64,000 nt of DNA from positions 486,487-550,486 of the forward strand of contig NZ_BMQB01000003.1 in assembly GCF_014647895.1 (NCBI RefSeq), written 5' to 3'. This document shows positions 34,623 through 43,363 of the stretch, piece after piece; position 1 is the first letter of the stretch, and each line of letters starts with the position of its first letter. The position numbers and the translations under genes were made by a program. The notes under the pieces were generated by a model. The model had not been told where the DNA came from, did no database searches, and saw only the letters and a program-made list of their open reading frames with translations. The stretch comes from Pilimelia anulata. GTDB taxonomy: Bacteria > Actinomycetota > Actinomycetes > Mycobacteriales > Micromonosporaceae.

Positions 34623-35414
34623 CCATCGCAGGCCGTGCGCGTGGCTCCGGCACCGCGCGGTTGCATCGGCCGCCCCGTTGCAGCCCTCGTGGCTGATACT
34701 GGTTCGGCCAACGTCTGGCCTGGTCAGGACGCAATCCCTGGGCCCACATCACCAGCAGTAGTTGGATCCGGAAGCGATGAGGCCGGCGCTAGACAAGATC
34801 ACGACTTCGGAGCACGCACCGAGCAATTCGGCTGCTCCCAGGCGAGGGCAAAGCAGAACGACGACAGCATTGCCGCAGGTCACAGCGTTGGATGAGGCAG
34901 AAGCACGGGGAGTGCGGGCCGCAGGGTCGCCGATTTTCAGTCGGACGCTCGTACCAACTGAGCTACCTGGCCGTGCGCGCTGAGGCGCCGGGTAAGACTA
35001 GCAGGGGACGCCAACGTTGCTCGTGCCGGGCCGGGTGGGCCGCTGCGGATCGACTTGTCCGAGAAGGTGCGGTCAGCATCTACGCACGGTAGTGAATCAG
35101 GCCCAAACTGCTTACATTCGGTGAACGACAGTTGCTTGAGTCGCTCGCTCGGGTGTTGCGGAATCGAGGGTGCGCGACCTCATGGCGGGGCGAGTTGGAG
35201 AGCCGTCTTGCCGCTGGCTGCGGTGGTGACGGCTGTGCGTGTCAGTGCGCGTACGTACGGGTGGGTGCGCGTGCGTGCGTCGACATCCGAGCCGACAGCG
35301 AGCCGACACCCTGCCGCGCCAGCCTCCCACTTCCGTTACTGTGTGTGACCGTCGCTGGTTGAGTGCCTGTTGGTTGCTTGGGCAGTGGTCGGCAGCGCGA
35401 GGTGGGTCGTGGGG
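34623..35414. other. Non-coding interval around the tRNA fragment
   Basis: About 790 bp after the STAND gene. The only recognisable element is the tRNA-Phe half at 34930-34972. Short frames (for example 34635-34895) show no ribosome-binding site or conserved features. At 35229-35282 there is a purine/pyrimidine-alternating GTGCGTGC/CGTACGTACG tract, and at 35288-35309 an imperfect direct repeat of CGAGCCGACA. These suggest degraded mobile DNA. Confidence 0.5.
34930..34972 (-). pseudogene. 5' half of a tRNA-Phe gene (integration scar)
   Basis: Read on the minus strand from 34972: acceptor strand GGCCAGG, TA, D-stem GCTC, D-loop AGTTGGTAC, GAGC, G, anticodon stem TCCGA, loop CTGAAAA (anticodon GAA, Phe), then TCGG. 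This is tRNA-like through the anticodon arm, after which the variable loop, T arm and CCA end are replaced by unrelated sequence. Tyrosine-integrase elements often use the anticodon-loop-to-3'-end part of a tRNA as att core, so this is probably a remnant left by integration, excision or rearrangement. No matching 3' half was found elsewhere in the window and no integrase is present. Confidence 0.65.
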
Positions 35415-35867
35415 TCATCGGCGGCGCCGAAGGTCGGGCAGTTCGAACAGTGGAGTGCCCGCGGCTACGTGCCTGCGCAGGAGTTCGGCGACCTGGTCCG
35501 GTTTGAGGCTGATGCTGTCCAGGCCGGCGGTGGTCAGGGGAACCAAGTCGAGGATGTAGGTGCCGCGGGTGGGGTCGTCGAACTCAGGCCCGGTGCGGTC
35601 GTGCTCGTTCCAGGCGTCGATCCGGCCGAGGTAGAAGTATTCGCGGTCGGTGCCGTGGTCGAGCGTCAGGATCTGGGAGTCGATGGTGGCGGCCCCGCCG
35701 AGTTCCTCGCGCAGCTCACGGTCGAGCGCGGCTTCGAGGTCGGTATCGGTGGGTTCGACGCCGCCACCGGGCAACACCCAGTAGGCGGGTTCGCCGAGGC
35801 GCTCGCGGCGGATGGTCAGTAGCTGGCGGGCTGCTGTGATGAGAATGGCGCGGACGCGTTGCTTCAC
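35415..35867 (-). CDS. NUDIX hydrolase
   Basis: GTG 35867 has GGAGGG five nt upstream; 150 residues. VRAILITAARQLLTIRRERL opens the fold, and the box GGGVEPTDTDLEAALDRELREELGG carries the catalytic REL..EEL glutamates, with three extra residues after the glycine compared with the classical spacing. It should hydrolyse a nucleoside diphosphate-X bond. Divergent from the XRE gene, with 301 bp between them in which no gene is seen. Confidence 0.85.
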   Translation of the reverse strand: MKQRVRAILITAARQLLTIRRERLGEPAYWVLPGGGVEPTDTDLEAALDRELREELGGAATIDSQILTLDHGTDREYFYLGRIDAWNEHDRTGPEFDDPTRGTYILDLVPLTTAGLDSISLKPDQVAELLRRHVAAGTPLFELPDLRRRR

Positions 35868-36168
35868 TAGATCCCTCCGTGCCGGTCCTGTGGTTGGTAC
35901 AGGAGCCAGCCGCCAAGCCACCAGTGTCCGGCTACCTCGATGTCGTCCGACGGGCAGCCTGAGTCCTGCGCGTCGAAGATCGCGACGCCGATGACAGTGG
36001 TAGGTCAGGCACACCGCCGAACCTACCCCGCCCAAGCGCACCCGCCTCCGCTTGAGGCTGGGCGGGGCCGGGCCGTCGCGGATCTGGATCTCGCACCGGC
36101 GTCCACACGGCGCGGTCGAGCGCCTGCGGCCCACCTGGCCGTGTGTGCTGTGGACGTAGCATCGGTCG

Positions 36169-37281
36169 ATGCGGACGAAGGCTGAGCGCGAAGCCGTGCG
36201 GCGCCAGCTCGCCGCTGGCGGCTACAGCCCTGGTGAGATCGCTCGGGTCTTTGAGGCGAAGGCGAAGGCTCGAACACGGCTGGCGTTGCGTTGGGCATGT
36301 GGGATGACCTTGCAGGACGTGGCGAACGTCTGGAACAGGTTGGACTCGTCTGGCCGCGCGCCGATGACGGCACAGCGTGTGAGCGATTTCGAGCGATGGC
36401 CAGAGGGCGGCCGCCGGCCCACGGTGTACGCGCTGGGCATGCTCGCGCGGGTTTACGAGGTGTCCCTTGATCGGTTGTTGGACGCCGCCGACTATGAGGC
36501 CCTGGATGACAAGCAGTTGTTCGAAATGGTTCAGGTTTGCGGCGCCTCCACCTCAGCGGTGGGAAGCGACTCGATCGACATCCCGGGCGTGTTCGACGAG
36601 TTCGTTGGCCGTGAGATCGCGCAGAAGAGCGTGACGTTGGTCTACCCGGTGTTCCGGCTCAGCAGTGAGGCTCGCGCAGCGATCGCGGGACTGAACCAGC
36701 AGCTGCTGTACGAGAAGGAGGAGAGTCCGTTTACCCGGATGCACCGAATCGACGTGCCTGTTGCGGCTGCGGTGAACGACATGCGGGCGCTCGTGTATGC
36801 GACTGAGCTGTTCCAGCGCCATCCGAGGGTTTCCTGGACGTTGCAGACCGACACCGATGCGGTGCGAGATCCAGCGCGCAGCATTATCTCTTTCGGTTTG
36901 AGTAGCAATGACTGCACGCACATGTATCTGGAGACGGTCGAGCGGCCGCTGTTTCGGATCGTGCCTGATGGGCGCGGCAGTGAGTACCTGGTGTTGGCCG
37001 ACGGTTTCGAGTGCCGGTCGACACCAGATGCGCAGTACGGGATCGTGCTGCGGGCTCGTCCGTTCCCGGATCTACCGGACCGGGTATGGTTCGTCTGCGC
37101 CGGTTTGGGGCCTCTTGGTACGCCCGGCGCGGCGTGGTACCTGTCCACCAGCTGGCGGGATCTGCACCGCGAGGCCGGCACGGCGGATTTCGTCGCGGTG
37201 GTCAAGGTCCGTACGTACTCGGAGAGGTCCGCCCAGCTGGAGCACCTGCTACTGGACGGCCGCAACGGTAGGGGCGTGTGA
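36169..37281 (+). CDS. XRE-family regulator with large C-terminal domain
   Basis: ATG 36169; 370 residues. The first ~110 residues hold the HTH (ARTRLALRWACGMTLQDVAN, QRVSDFERWPEGGRRPTVYA). The C-terminal ~230 residues (FRLSSEARAAIAGLNQQLLY; RSIISFGLSSNDCTHMYLE; VWFVCAGLGPLGTPGAAWYL) form a domain I recognise from actinobacterial XRE proteins but cannot name; it looks like a nucleotide- or sugar-sensing Rossmann-like fold. It overlaps the PfkB gene by one base, so a sugar phosphate made by that kinase may be its effector. It is a plausible regulator of the 39-47 kb cluster. Confidence 0.75.
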   Translation: MRTKAEREAVRRQLAAGGYSPGEIARVFEAKAKARTRLALRWACGMTLQDVANVWNRLDSSGRAPMTAQRVSDFERWPEGGRRPTVYALGMLARVYEVSLDRLLDAADYEALDDKQLFEMVQVCGASTSAVGSDSIDIPGVFDEFVGREIAQKSVTLVYPVFRLSSEARAAIAGLNQQLLYEKEESPFTRMHRIDVPVAAAVNDMRALVYATELFQRHPRVSWTLQTDTDAVRDPARSIISFGLSSNDCTHMYLETVERPLFRIVPDGRGSEYLVLADGFECRSTPDAQYGIVLRARPFPDLPDRVWFVCAGLGPLGTPGAAWYLSTSWRDLHREAGTADFVAVVKVRTYSERSAQLEHLLLDGRNGRGV

Positions 37282-38150
37282 TGGAAGGACTGTTTGTCGG
37301 GCTGTCCACCGTTGACCTCGGATACCTCGTGGCCAGCTTCCCGGACGAGGACTCGAAGGTCACCGCCGCAGAGCAGGTCACCTCAGCGGGAGGGCCCGCC
37401 ACTAACGCGGCGGTGACGTTCTCGTACCTGGCAGGCGGGGGTACCCGCCTGATGACAGCTCTTGGCCAGCACTGGCTTGCCGGCCTGATCCGGGATGAGT
37501 TGAAGGCGCACCGTATGGAGGTCGTTGACCTCACACCTGACGCGACCTCCTCACCGCCGGTGTCGTCCATCCTTGTCTCGCAGAAGACCGCGAGCCGGAC
37601 TGTGGTGTCGCTGGACGCCACGAGAACGCAGGCCTCCCCGCTCGCGTCCGCCGCGCCGATCGGCAACGCCAGGATTGTGCTGGTCGACGGCCACCAGGAA
37701 CGCGCCTGCGCCGACATCGCCCAGTCCGCCGTCGCCGCCGGGGTACCGGTCGTGTTCGATGGTGGCCGTTGGAAGCCCAGCCATCGGGAACTACTGCAAC
37801 ACGTGGAAGTGGCCATCTGCTCCAGCAAGTTCGACCCGGGGATCGACGGCGACCGGCACGAGTACCTGCACAGCCTCGGCGTTGAATACGTGGCGACTAC
37901 CAACGGCGCCGGCCCGGTGCGTTGGTCGACCCCGAGCAGCGAAGGCAGGGTCGATCCCCCGGCTGTCGTAGCCGTCGACACGCTGGGCGCCGGCGACATC
38001 TTTCACGGGGCGTTCTGCTACTACTTCGCCGCCGGCCGAGGTTTTCCGGCTGCATTGGCCGCCGCGGCCGCAGTGGCTACAGCATCGTGTGAGCGGTTCG
38101 GTACGCGAGCCTGGATGCACAGTGACCGGGCGCGGTTCCCCGAGGTCTAG
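37281..38150 (+). CDS. PfkB-family carbohydrate kinase
   Basis: ATG 37281 shares its A with the XRE stop; 289 residues. SAGGPATNAAVTFSYLAGGG (substrate-binding) and VAVDTLGAGDIFHGAFCYYF (PfkB signature with anion hole GAGD and catalytic Asp) are clear. The family phosphorylates ribose, adenosine, fructose-1-P, KDG and similar substrates. Coupled to a regulator and convergent with another kinase (4-bp overlap), it may supply a phosphorylated sugar or nucleoside to the adjacent nine-gene cluster, which contains a phosphoketolase-like enzyme and a HAD protein. Confidence 0.88.
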   Translation: MEGLFVGLSTVDLGYLVASFPDEDSKVTAAEQVTSAGGPATNAAVTFSYLAGGGTRLMTALGQHWLAGLIRDELKAHRMEVVDLTPDATSSPPVSSILVSQKTASRTVVSLDATRTQASPLASAAPIGNARIVLVDGHQERACADIAQSAVAAGVPVVFDGGRWKPSHRELLQHVEVAICSSKFDPGIDGDRHEYLHSLGVEYVATTNGAGPVRWSTPSSEGRVDPPAVVAVDTLGAGDIFHGAFCYYFAAGRGFPAALAAAAAVATASCERFGTRAWMHSDRARFPEV

Positions 38151-38800
38151 AAGCGTTGGGAGCAGTCGTCGAGTACGAGGTCGGCGCTGCCCTTGCTGGC
38201 CGCGATGAATGCCGCGTTGGGTAGGTCCGTTTCGTCGATCTTCGTTCTGGCCTGCTCGGCGGTGCGGCCTACGGTTTGGTGCCGCTGCAGCAGCCGTTCG
38301 GTGATGGTGGGCCGGCCCACGTCGAGGTACCAGATCTGGTTTAGCAGTAGGCGTACCTGCGCCCAGGGCTGTTCATCCAACAGGAGATAGTTGCCCTCGG
38401 TGATGACGATGCCGATCTGTGGGCCGATCGTGATCGCGTCATCGACCGGTTCGTGTAGCACCGCCCGGTCGTAGACCGGCCATCCGACTGTCGCCGCCTC
38501 GGAACGCAGCTGCTTGAGCTTGGCCACGTACCCCTCGCCGTCGAACGTCTCGGGCGCGCCCTTGCGGGCGCGTAGGCCCCGCTCGTCCAATACCCGGTTG
38601 GGCAGGTGGAACCCATCCATCGGGGCGATCTCCGCGACCTGCTGCCCTAGCTTGGCGTTGATCGCATCTCGAAGCTCGCCCGCCAGCGTCGACTTCCCGG
38701 CCGCCGGCGGGCCGGTGATCCCGAGCAGGTAGCGGCCGCTGCGTGCCCGCCAGGCGTCGATCACCCGCGCGGCCAAACCTGCATGGTCCCTACTGGCCAT
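38147..38800 (-). CDS. Uridine-kinase-like / nucleoside kinase family protein
   Basis: ATG 38800; 217 residues. YLLGITGPPAAGKSTLAGEL (Walker A), EIAPMDGFHLPNRVLDERGL, RARKGAPETFDGEGYV and IVITEGNYLLLDEQPWAQVR are the motifs of the uridine kinase/pantothenate kinase group (YggC/FrcK-like). It phosphorylates a small hydroxylated metabolite with ATP; the exact substrate is not readable. Its 3' end overlaps the PfkB gene by four bases in convergent orientation, and its 5' region diverges from the radical SAM cluster. Confidence 0.85.
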   Translation of the reverse strand: MASRDHAGLAARVIDAWRARSGRYLLGITGPPAAGKSTLAGELRDAINAKLGQQVAEIAPMDGFHLPNRVLDERGLRARKGAPETFDGEGYVAKLKQLRSEAATVGWPVYDRAVLHEPVDDAITIGPQIGIVITEGNYLLLDEQPWAQVRLLLNQIWYLDVGRPTITERLLQRHQTVGRTAEQARTKIDETDLPNAAFIAASKGSADLVLDDCSQRF

Positions 38801-39201
38801 GAGATCCCTTTCAGGAGATGGGCCGACGCGACCACGCTACAGGGCGGGCGAAGCCACCCAGGCCGCGCGACAAACGTTCGCCACTGCGGAGTAAATCGCG
38901 GCCGACGTCCGCCCATACGCCCAGGTCACAGCTGAGTCAGGCGCTGCCGCGATGTGGAAAGAACCGCCGCACGCGGGGACACGACAGGCAACCCGGGCAA
39001 CCCGCACACTTTGCCGGTACCGCACGCGGGTCATGCACCGTCACCGGCTGGTCGCCGCCCACCACGGGATCTCACCGAGCGCACCGGCTGATCCGCCCAC
39101 CGTGCCTGTCCCACATCGACCAGGGCTGCCCGTGAGCCCGCACCACCCGCTGATGCTTCTCGCCCGACGTGAACTCGTGCTGCTCAAGGAGAACGACGGT
39201 G
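38801..39201. other. Divergent promoter region of the kinase and the nine-gene cluster
   Basis: 401 bp between the minus-strand kinase and the plus-strand radical SAM gene. Several open frames cross it, but none has both a ribosome-binding site and plausible composition. One frame contains MLLARRELVLLKENDGDVET immediately before and overlapping the radical SAM start; it is probably chance. A Shine-Dalgarno AAGGAG (39186-39191) serves the radical SAM start. Promoters for both directions must lie here. Confidence 0.5.
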
Positions 39202-40350
39202 ATGTCGAAACCCGCCGGTAACGTAGTCGCGTTTCCCTCTACACCGGATACGGCCAGATCCAAGGCAGCTTCCGTCGCGGCGCGGCTGGCGGTTACAACG
39301 GCGTCCTTGTCGAGCCTCGCCGTCAGCTACGGCGTGCCGTTCGCTGACGCTGCCCTGATGGCGGTCAACCTGTATGGCATCCGCTCCGAGCACGACCGGC
39401 ACCGGGCGAGGGTGACGATCCGCCTTGATCAGGCGCCGACGGTGCCGTGGCAGGTCATCGTGCCGCTGAACGCGGTCAACTCCCCGTTCGAGCTGCGCGC
39501 CGACCACCTCTACCTCGGCCGCATCCGCGTCGGGACAGTCAGCCGGATCGACGCCGACGAGGCCGTCGGCGGGTACTTCCGCGACGGCGGCCGGGCAGCC
39601 ACCGTGAACCCGAATGCCCGATCACGCTGCGTCGGGTGCGCGTTCTGCCCCAACACCCTGGAGGCCGCGGCCGACCCGCGCCTGGCCGAGGAACGCGACC
39701 TGGATGAGCTACTGGCCGCGCTGCGGGAACAGCACCCCCGAAACGACCTGAGCGAACTACATGAGGTCACGGTCTCGACCGGCTGCTTCGACCGTGAAGA
39801 CGCCGCCGTCGCGCACCTCCTCAACCTGCGAAAGGCGTTGACCTCACACGGCATTGGCGCCCGGATCGGGTTCCTGAGTTCGGTGATCACCAGCGATGCC
39901 GCGTTCGCCACCTTGGCGCGGGCGGCGGCGCCGTTGGTACTGCGGCTGACCGCGGAGTGCTTCACTCGCCGCGACCTGCTGCTCAAGCGCAGCAAAGCGC
40001 AGCTGGCCTACGCAGCGATGCCGGACCTGCTCGCCCGCGCCGGCGCCGCCGGCCTGGACACCTCGTTCACCTATATCGTCGGCCTGGACTCGCTGCCGCA
40101 GATGCAGGCCGGGTTCACGGCCCTGTGCCAGCACATCACCGCGTTCCCGAACGTGCAGGTCTATCAGGCGCACAACCAGATCATGGCCGGCCTGCGCGCT
40201 CACGGCGCCGACCGGCTCGAGTTCTACCTGGCCGCCCGCGCCGCGCTGGAGCCGGTCCTTGCCCGGACCGGGCTGCGGCCGGTGGCGTGGGAGAACTACC
40301 GCCCGCTGTGGCACTTCACCTTCGACGACACGCCCCTGGTGGCACCGTGA
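39202..40350 (+). CDS. Radical SAM enzyme with CX2CX2C motif, first gene of the nine-gene cluster
   Basis: ATG 39202 (GTG 39199 is equally possible); 382 residues. The first ~130 residues precede the cluster motif, longer than usual, and include WQVIVPLNAVNSPFELRADH. The cysteines in NARSRCVGCAFCPNTL are C143, C146 and C149, a CX2CX2C spacing instead of the standard CX3CX2C. Then come VSTGCFDREDAAVAHLLNLR and FTYIVGLDSLPQMQAGF, consistent with the TIM-barrel of the superfamily. There is no SPASM or cobalamin domain. It opens an operon of sugar-acid-like enzymes, so a small-molecule substrate is likelier than a peptide. Function unknown. Confidence 0.78.
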   Translation: MSKPAGNVVAFPSTPDTARSKAASVAARLAVTTASLSSLAVSYGVPFADAALMAVNLYGIRSEHDRHRARVTIRLDQAPTVPWQVIVPLNAVNSPFELRADHLYLGRIRVGTVSRIDADEAVGGYFRDGGRAATVNPNARSRCVGCAFCPNTLEAAADPRLAEERDLDELLAALREQHPRNDLSELHEVTVSTGCFDREDAAVAHLLNLRKALTSHGIGARIGFLSSVITSDAAFATLARAAAPLVLRLTAECFTRRDLLLKRSKAQLAYAAMPDLLARAGAAGLDTSFTYIVGLDSLPQMQAGFTALCQHITAFPNVQVYQAHNQIMAGLRAHGADRLEFYLAARAALEPVLARTGLRPVAWENYRPLWHFTFDDTPLVAP

Positions 40351-42338
40351 CCAGGATCCCCACCGCACGCGCCATACACGCCGCGGTGTTGTGGCGAGCG
40401 TTGACCTACGTGTCGGTCGCCCTCCTCCATGCCCGCACTGCACCGGTTCCCGGCCGGCTGCTGACCGTCGGCGACGTGAAGGAACGGCCGGCTGGGCACT
40501 GGGGAACTGTCCCCGGCACTGCTCTGACCATGGCCCACGTCGGTCTCGCCGCCGCCGCTACAAGCTGGTCGGTAGTGCCGGTGATCGGTGCCGCCCACGC
40601 CGGGCTCACCCAGACGGCCCTGGCCTGGCTAACCGGCCATCTCGCCCGTATCGATCCGCGCTACAGCGTCGATCGCCACGGCCTAGCCGCGCTGGCCGAA
40701 GGCTGGCCAGAGGTGAACCGCCTGGGTTCTGAGGTGCACCCGTGCCTGCCCGCCGGTGACTACGTCGGCGGGTGGCTCGGCGGGGCGCTGGCGTTCGCCC
40801 AAGGCGCTTCCAGCCGCACCGCCGGCCGGCTGCTCGTACCGATCCTCGGCGACGGGGAGTGTGAAACCCCCACCACGGCCGCGGCGTGGCTGGCCCAGCA
40901 GGCACTACCAACGGCCGCTGTCGTGCCGATCGTGCACCTCAACGGTCGCCGCATGGGGTCACCCTCGCTGCTTGGCGTCATGACTGACTACGAGGTGGCC
41001 GCCTACCTCGGAGGCCACGGCTGGGAGGCGCACCTGGTCGACGCCGACCGCGCCGACATCCATGAGCGGTTCGCTGCTGCCTTGACCGCGGGGTTCGCCG
41101 ACACCGCCGCCGGTAGCCGCCGGGTGGCGGTGGTGCTGCGCTGTCGCAAGGGGTGGTCGGGGCCGGTCGGCGAGCACAAGACCCCGATCACCAACCCGGC
41201 AGGCGACCCGGATCAGTTGGCCTATCTGAACCAGTGGTTGAACTCCTACGCCGCCGGGCAGCTGTTCGACACCGAAGGACACCCGACCGGCCTGCTCGCA
41301 GACGCCCTGGCCGCTGCAAGCTATGAGCGCCTGCCTGTCCCGCCGCGTGCGGAGGTGGCCGTGCGCCGCCCGCACACCCGGGCCGCGCGAGCCACTGGCG
41401 GCGGGTTCGGCGATCACGTCGGCGGGGTGCTGCGCGCACACGCCGCAGCCGGTCAGCTTCGGGTATTCAGCCCCGACGAGTTGGCGTCCAACCGCCTTCC
41501 CGAGATCGCAAACAGGCCGTGGGCGGTGGAGGTGCTGGCTGAGGAGGTGCTGGCCGGATGGCTGGCCGGTTGGACCGCCGCCGGAAACACCGGAGTGTTG
41601 ATCAGCTACGAGGCGTTCGCCCCACTGACCCTGACCACGCTCGTCGGGCAGCTACGCCAGCGCCGGATGGCCGACGTCGAGCTGCCGAGCATCAACCTTC
41701 TGCTGACCTCATACGGCTGGCACAACGTCCACAGCCACGCCGACCCCTCACTGACCACCGCCCTGGCCGCGATGGACGACCCAGCGGTGCGCCTGTTCAC
41801 CCCGACCACGCCCGCGCATACCGGCCGGGTGCTGGATGAGGCGCTCGCCTCGACCGGGCGGGTCAACGTGATCGTCGCCGGTAAGCACCCTCTGCCGGCT
41901 CGCCAGCCGTACGCCGAGACGGCCGAGCACGCCGACGGGTTCACCGTTCACCGACCACCGACACTCACCGAGACGCAGCTGACCCTGGTAGCCATCGGTG
42001 ACCTACCCGCGAGCAACGTCGCGGCCGCCGCCCCGGCGCTGGCCGCCACCGGGGTGAGCGCGACCGTCATCGAGGTGCAGGAGCTGACGGCACTGCGCCG
42101 GGTGGCCCTACGCCAGCGGTTGGCCACCGCCGGGCCGACGCTGCTGGTGACCCTGGGCCACCCGGCCGCGGTGTGGGGCCTGCTCGCAGAAGCCGCGCCT
42201 CCTCGCGCGCGGGTACTGGGCTGGCGGGAGCCACCACACCCGATGAACCACACCGACCTGGCCGCCTACGCGGGAATCACCGCCTGCGGGATCACCGAGG
42301 CGGCCCACGCACTACTCGCCGAAGGTAGCCAGACATGA
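40347..42338 (+). CDS. Phosphoketolase-like TPP enzyme
   Basis: GTG 40347 overlaps the radical SAM stop; 663 residues, shorter than the ~800 of true phosphoketolases. TPP motif GDGECETPTTAAAWLAQQAL, then VPIVHLNGRRM (GDG...N). YLGGHGWEAHLVDADRADIH and VVLRCRKGWSGPVGEHKTP correspond to the phosphoketolase N-terminal block. VLISYEAFAPLTLTTLVGQL and SINLLLTSYGWHNVHSHADP match the PYR domain's SYEAF and LLTS-W-N-H-DP elements. Such enzymes cleave a ketose phosphate to acetyl phosphate or transfer a two-carbon unit. The divergent, shortened protein probably acts on a special substrate of this pathway. Confidence 0.82.
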   Translation: MTRIPTARAIHAAVLWRALTYVSVALLHARTAPVPGRLLTVGDVKERPAGHWGTVPGTALTMAHVGLAAAATSWSVVPVIGAAHAGLTQTALAWLTGHLARIDPRYSVDRHGLAALAEGWPEVNRLGSEVHPCLPAGDYVGGWLGGALAFAQGASSRTAGRLLVPILGDGECETPTTAAAWLAQQALPTAAVVPIVHLNGRRMGSPSLLGVMTDYEVAAYLGGHGWEAHLVDADRADIHERFAAALTAGFADTAAGSRRVAVVLRCRKGWSGPVGEHKTPITNPAGDPDQLAYLNQWLNSYAAGQLFDTEGHPTGLLADALAAASYERLPVPPRAEVAVRRPHTRAARATGGGFGDHVGGVLRAHAAAGQLRVFSPDELASNRLPEIANRPWAVEVLAEEVLAGWLAGWTAAGNTGVLISYEAFAPLTLTTLVGQLRQRRMADVELPSINLLLTSYGWHNVHSHADPSLTTALAAMDDPAVRLFTPTTPAHTGRVLDEALASTGRVNVIVAGKHPLPARQPYAETAEHADGFTVHRPPTLTETQLTLVAIGDLPASNVAAAAPALAATGVSATVIEVQELTALRRVALRQRLATAGPTLLVTLGHPAAVWGLLAEAAPPRARVLGWREPPHPMNHTDLAAYAGITACGITEAAHALLAEGSQT

Positions 42339-43363
42339 GCGCCCCCGTCATCACCGATGCCGACGTAACCGAGCGCGCCGCGCTCGCAGGAGCGGGCGAC
42401 GACCACCACTTCGTAGCCGTCACGGCCGGGGAGTGGCGGGGCTGGTACGGGGCGGTCAGCCGCCCGGTCGCAGTCCGCGCAGCGAAGCTGGCATCCCTTC
42501 TCACCGGGCACTCGGTCGATGACCACGCCGGCATTCTGGCCAAGCTGACCCCGCACGCTGTCGACAGCGTCGACTCGTGGGCGATCGGCGCGCTGGACTG
42601 CGCCGTCTGGGACCTGCACGCCAAGCACACCAACCTGCCGGTCGCCGCACTACTCACCGGGCAGGCACCCGCGGCGGTGGACCTGTACGCCTCATGGCTG
42701 AACCTGGACCTGCACCGCCCATACGCGACCCGCGACATGGTCGAGCTGGCAAGGCAGGGGTGGCTATTCACCAAGTGGGCTCTACGGCGACCGTTCAACC
42801 GACCGGACACCGCGGCCCAAGACCTGGCGACAGCCGTCACGCAGGTCGCCGCCATCGTCGGGCAGCCGGCGGCGTTCGACGCCCTCTTCACCTGGAACAA
42901 CGACCTGCTACGCCGGTTCCGCAGCTGGGTGGACCTGGCCGCGCTGCGCTGGCTGGAGGATCCCCTCGCGGCCACCGACGCCACCGGGTACCGGACCTTC
43001 ACCCGCCGGCTGCCCATCGCCGTCGGCGAACGGCTCTCGCTCGACATGGACCCAGCCGACGTCCTCGGGTTCGGGCCGGCGGCGTTGACCCTCGACGTGG
43101 TCGGCTGCGGTGGCCTCACCCGCGCAATCGGCCTCGCCGAGCGCGCGCACCGGGCGGGGATCTTGACGTACCCGCACGGCCGGTCGTTCGTCGCGGGCGT
43201 GCATCTGGCTGCCGCGATGCCGCACGCAGTGCGGGCCGTGGAGTACCAACTGCCGTGGATGCCCCGCCGGCAGCGGCTACTCGCCCATGACTGGACCCCC
43301 GACTCAGGTCGGCTGCCCGCACCGGGCGAGCCGGGCCTGGGCGCTGACCCAAGGAGCCTGTGA
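42335..43363 (+). CDS. Enolase-superfamily (mandelate racemase/MLE-like) enzyme
   Basis: ATG 42335 in the ATGA overlap; 342 residues. After the capping domain (SWAIGALDCAVWDLHAKHTN), metal ligands are visible as FDALFTWNN (Asp), LRWLEDPLA (Glu) and IAVGERLS (Glu), followed by LTLDVVGCGGLTRAIGLAER and ILTYPHGRSF with the catalytic-type His. The KxK element is replaced by TKWALR. Members dehydrate or epimerise sugar acids or amino acids by abstracting an alpha proton next to a carboxylate. It suggests a carboxylate intermediate in this pathway. Confidence 0.85.
   Translation: MSAPVITDADVTERAALAGAGDDHHFVAVTAGEWRGWYGAVSRPVAVRAAKLASLLTGHSVDDHAGILAKLTPHAVDSVDSWAIGALDCAVWDLHAKHTNLPVAALLTGQAPAAVDLYASWLNLDLHRPYATRDMVELARQGWLFTKWALRRPFNRPDTAAQDLATAVTQVAAIVGQPAAFDALFTWNNDLLRRFRSWVDLAALRWLEDPLAATDATGYRTFTRRLPIAVGERLSLDMDPADVLGFGPAALTLDVVGCGGLTRAIGLAERAHRAGILTYPHGRSFVAGVHLAAAMPHAVRAVEYQLPWMPRRQRLLAHDWTPDSGRLPAPGEPGLGADPRSL

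Noticed and set aside
34930..34972. Complete tRNA-Phe gene
   Set aside because: The T arm and 3' acceptor strand are absent, so only a half gene can be called.
35229..35309. Short repeats as a CRISPR array
   Set aside because: Only alternating GT/CG and one imperfect 10-bp repeat; no regular spacers and no cas genes.
38952..39221. 89-codon frame upstream of and overlapping the CX2CX2C radical SAM gene as a RiPP precursor
   Set aside because: No ribosome-binding site of its own, composition like other non-coding frames, and the downstream enzymes look like small-molecule enzymes without a peptide-recognition domain.
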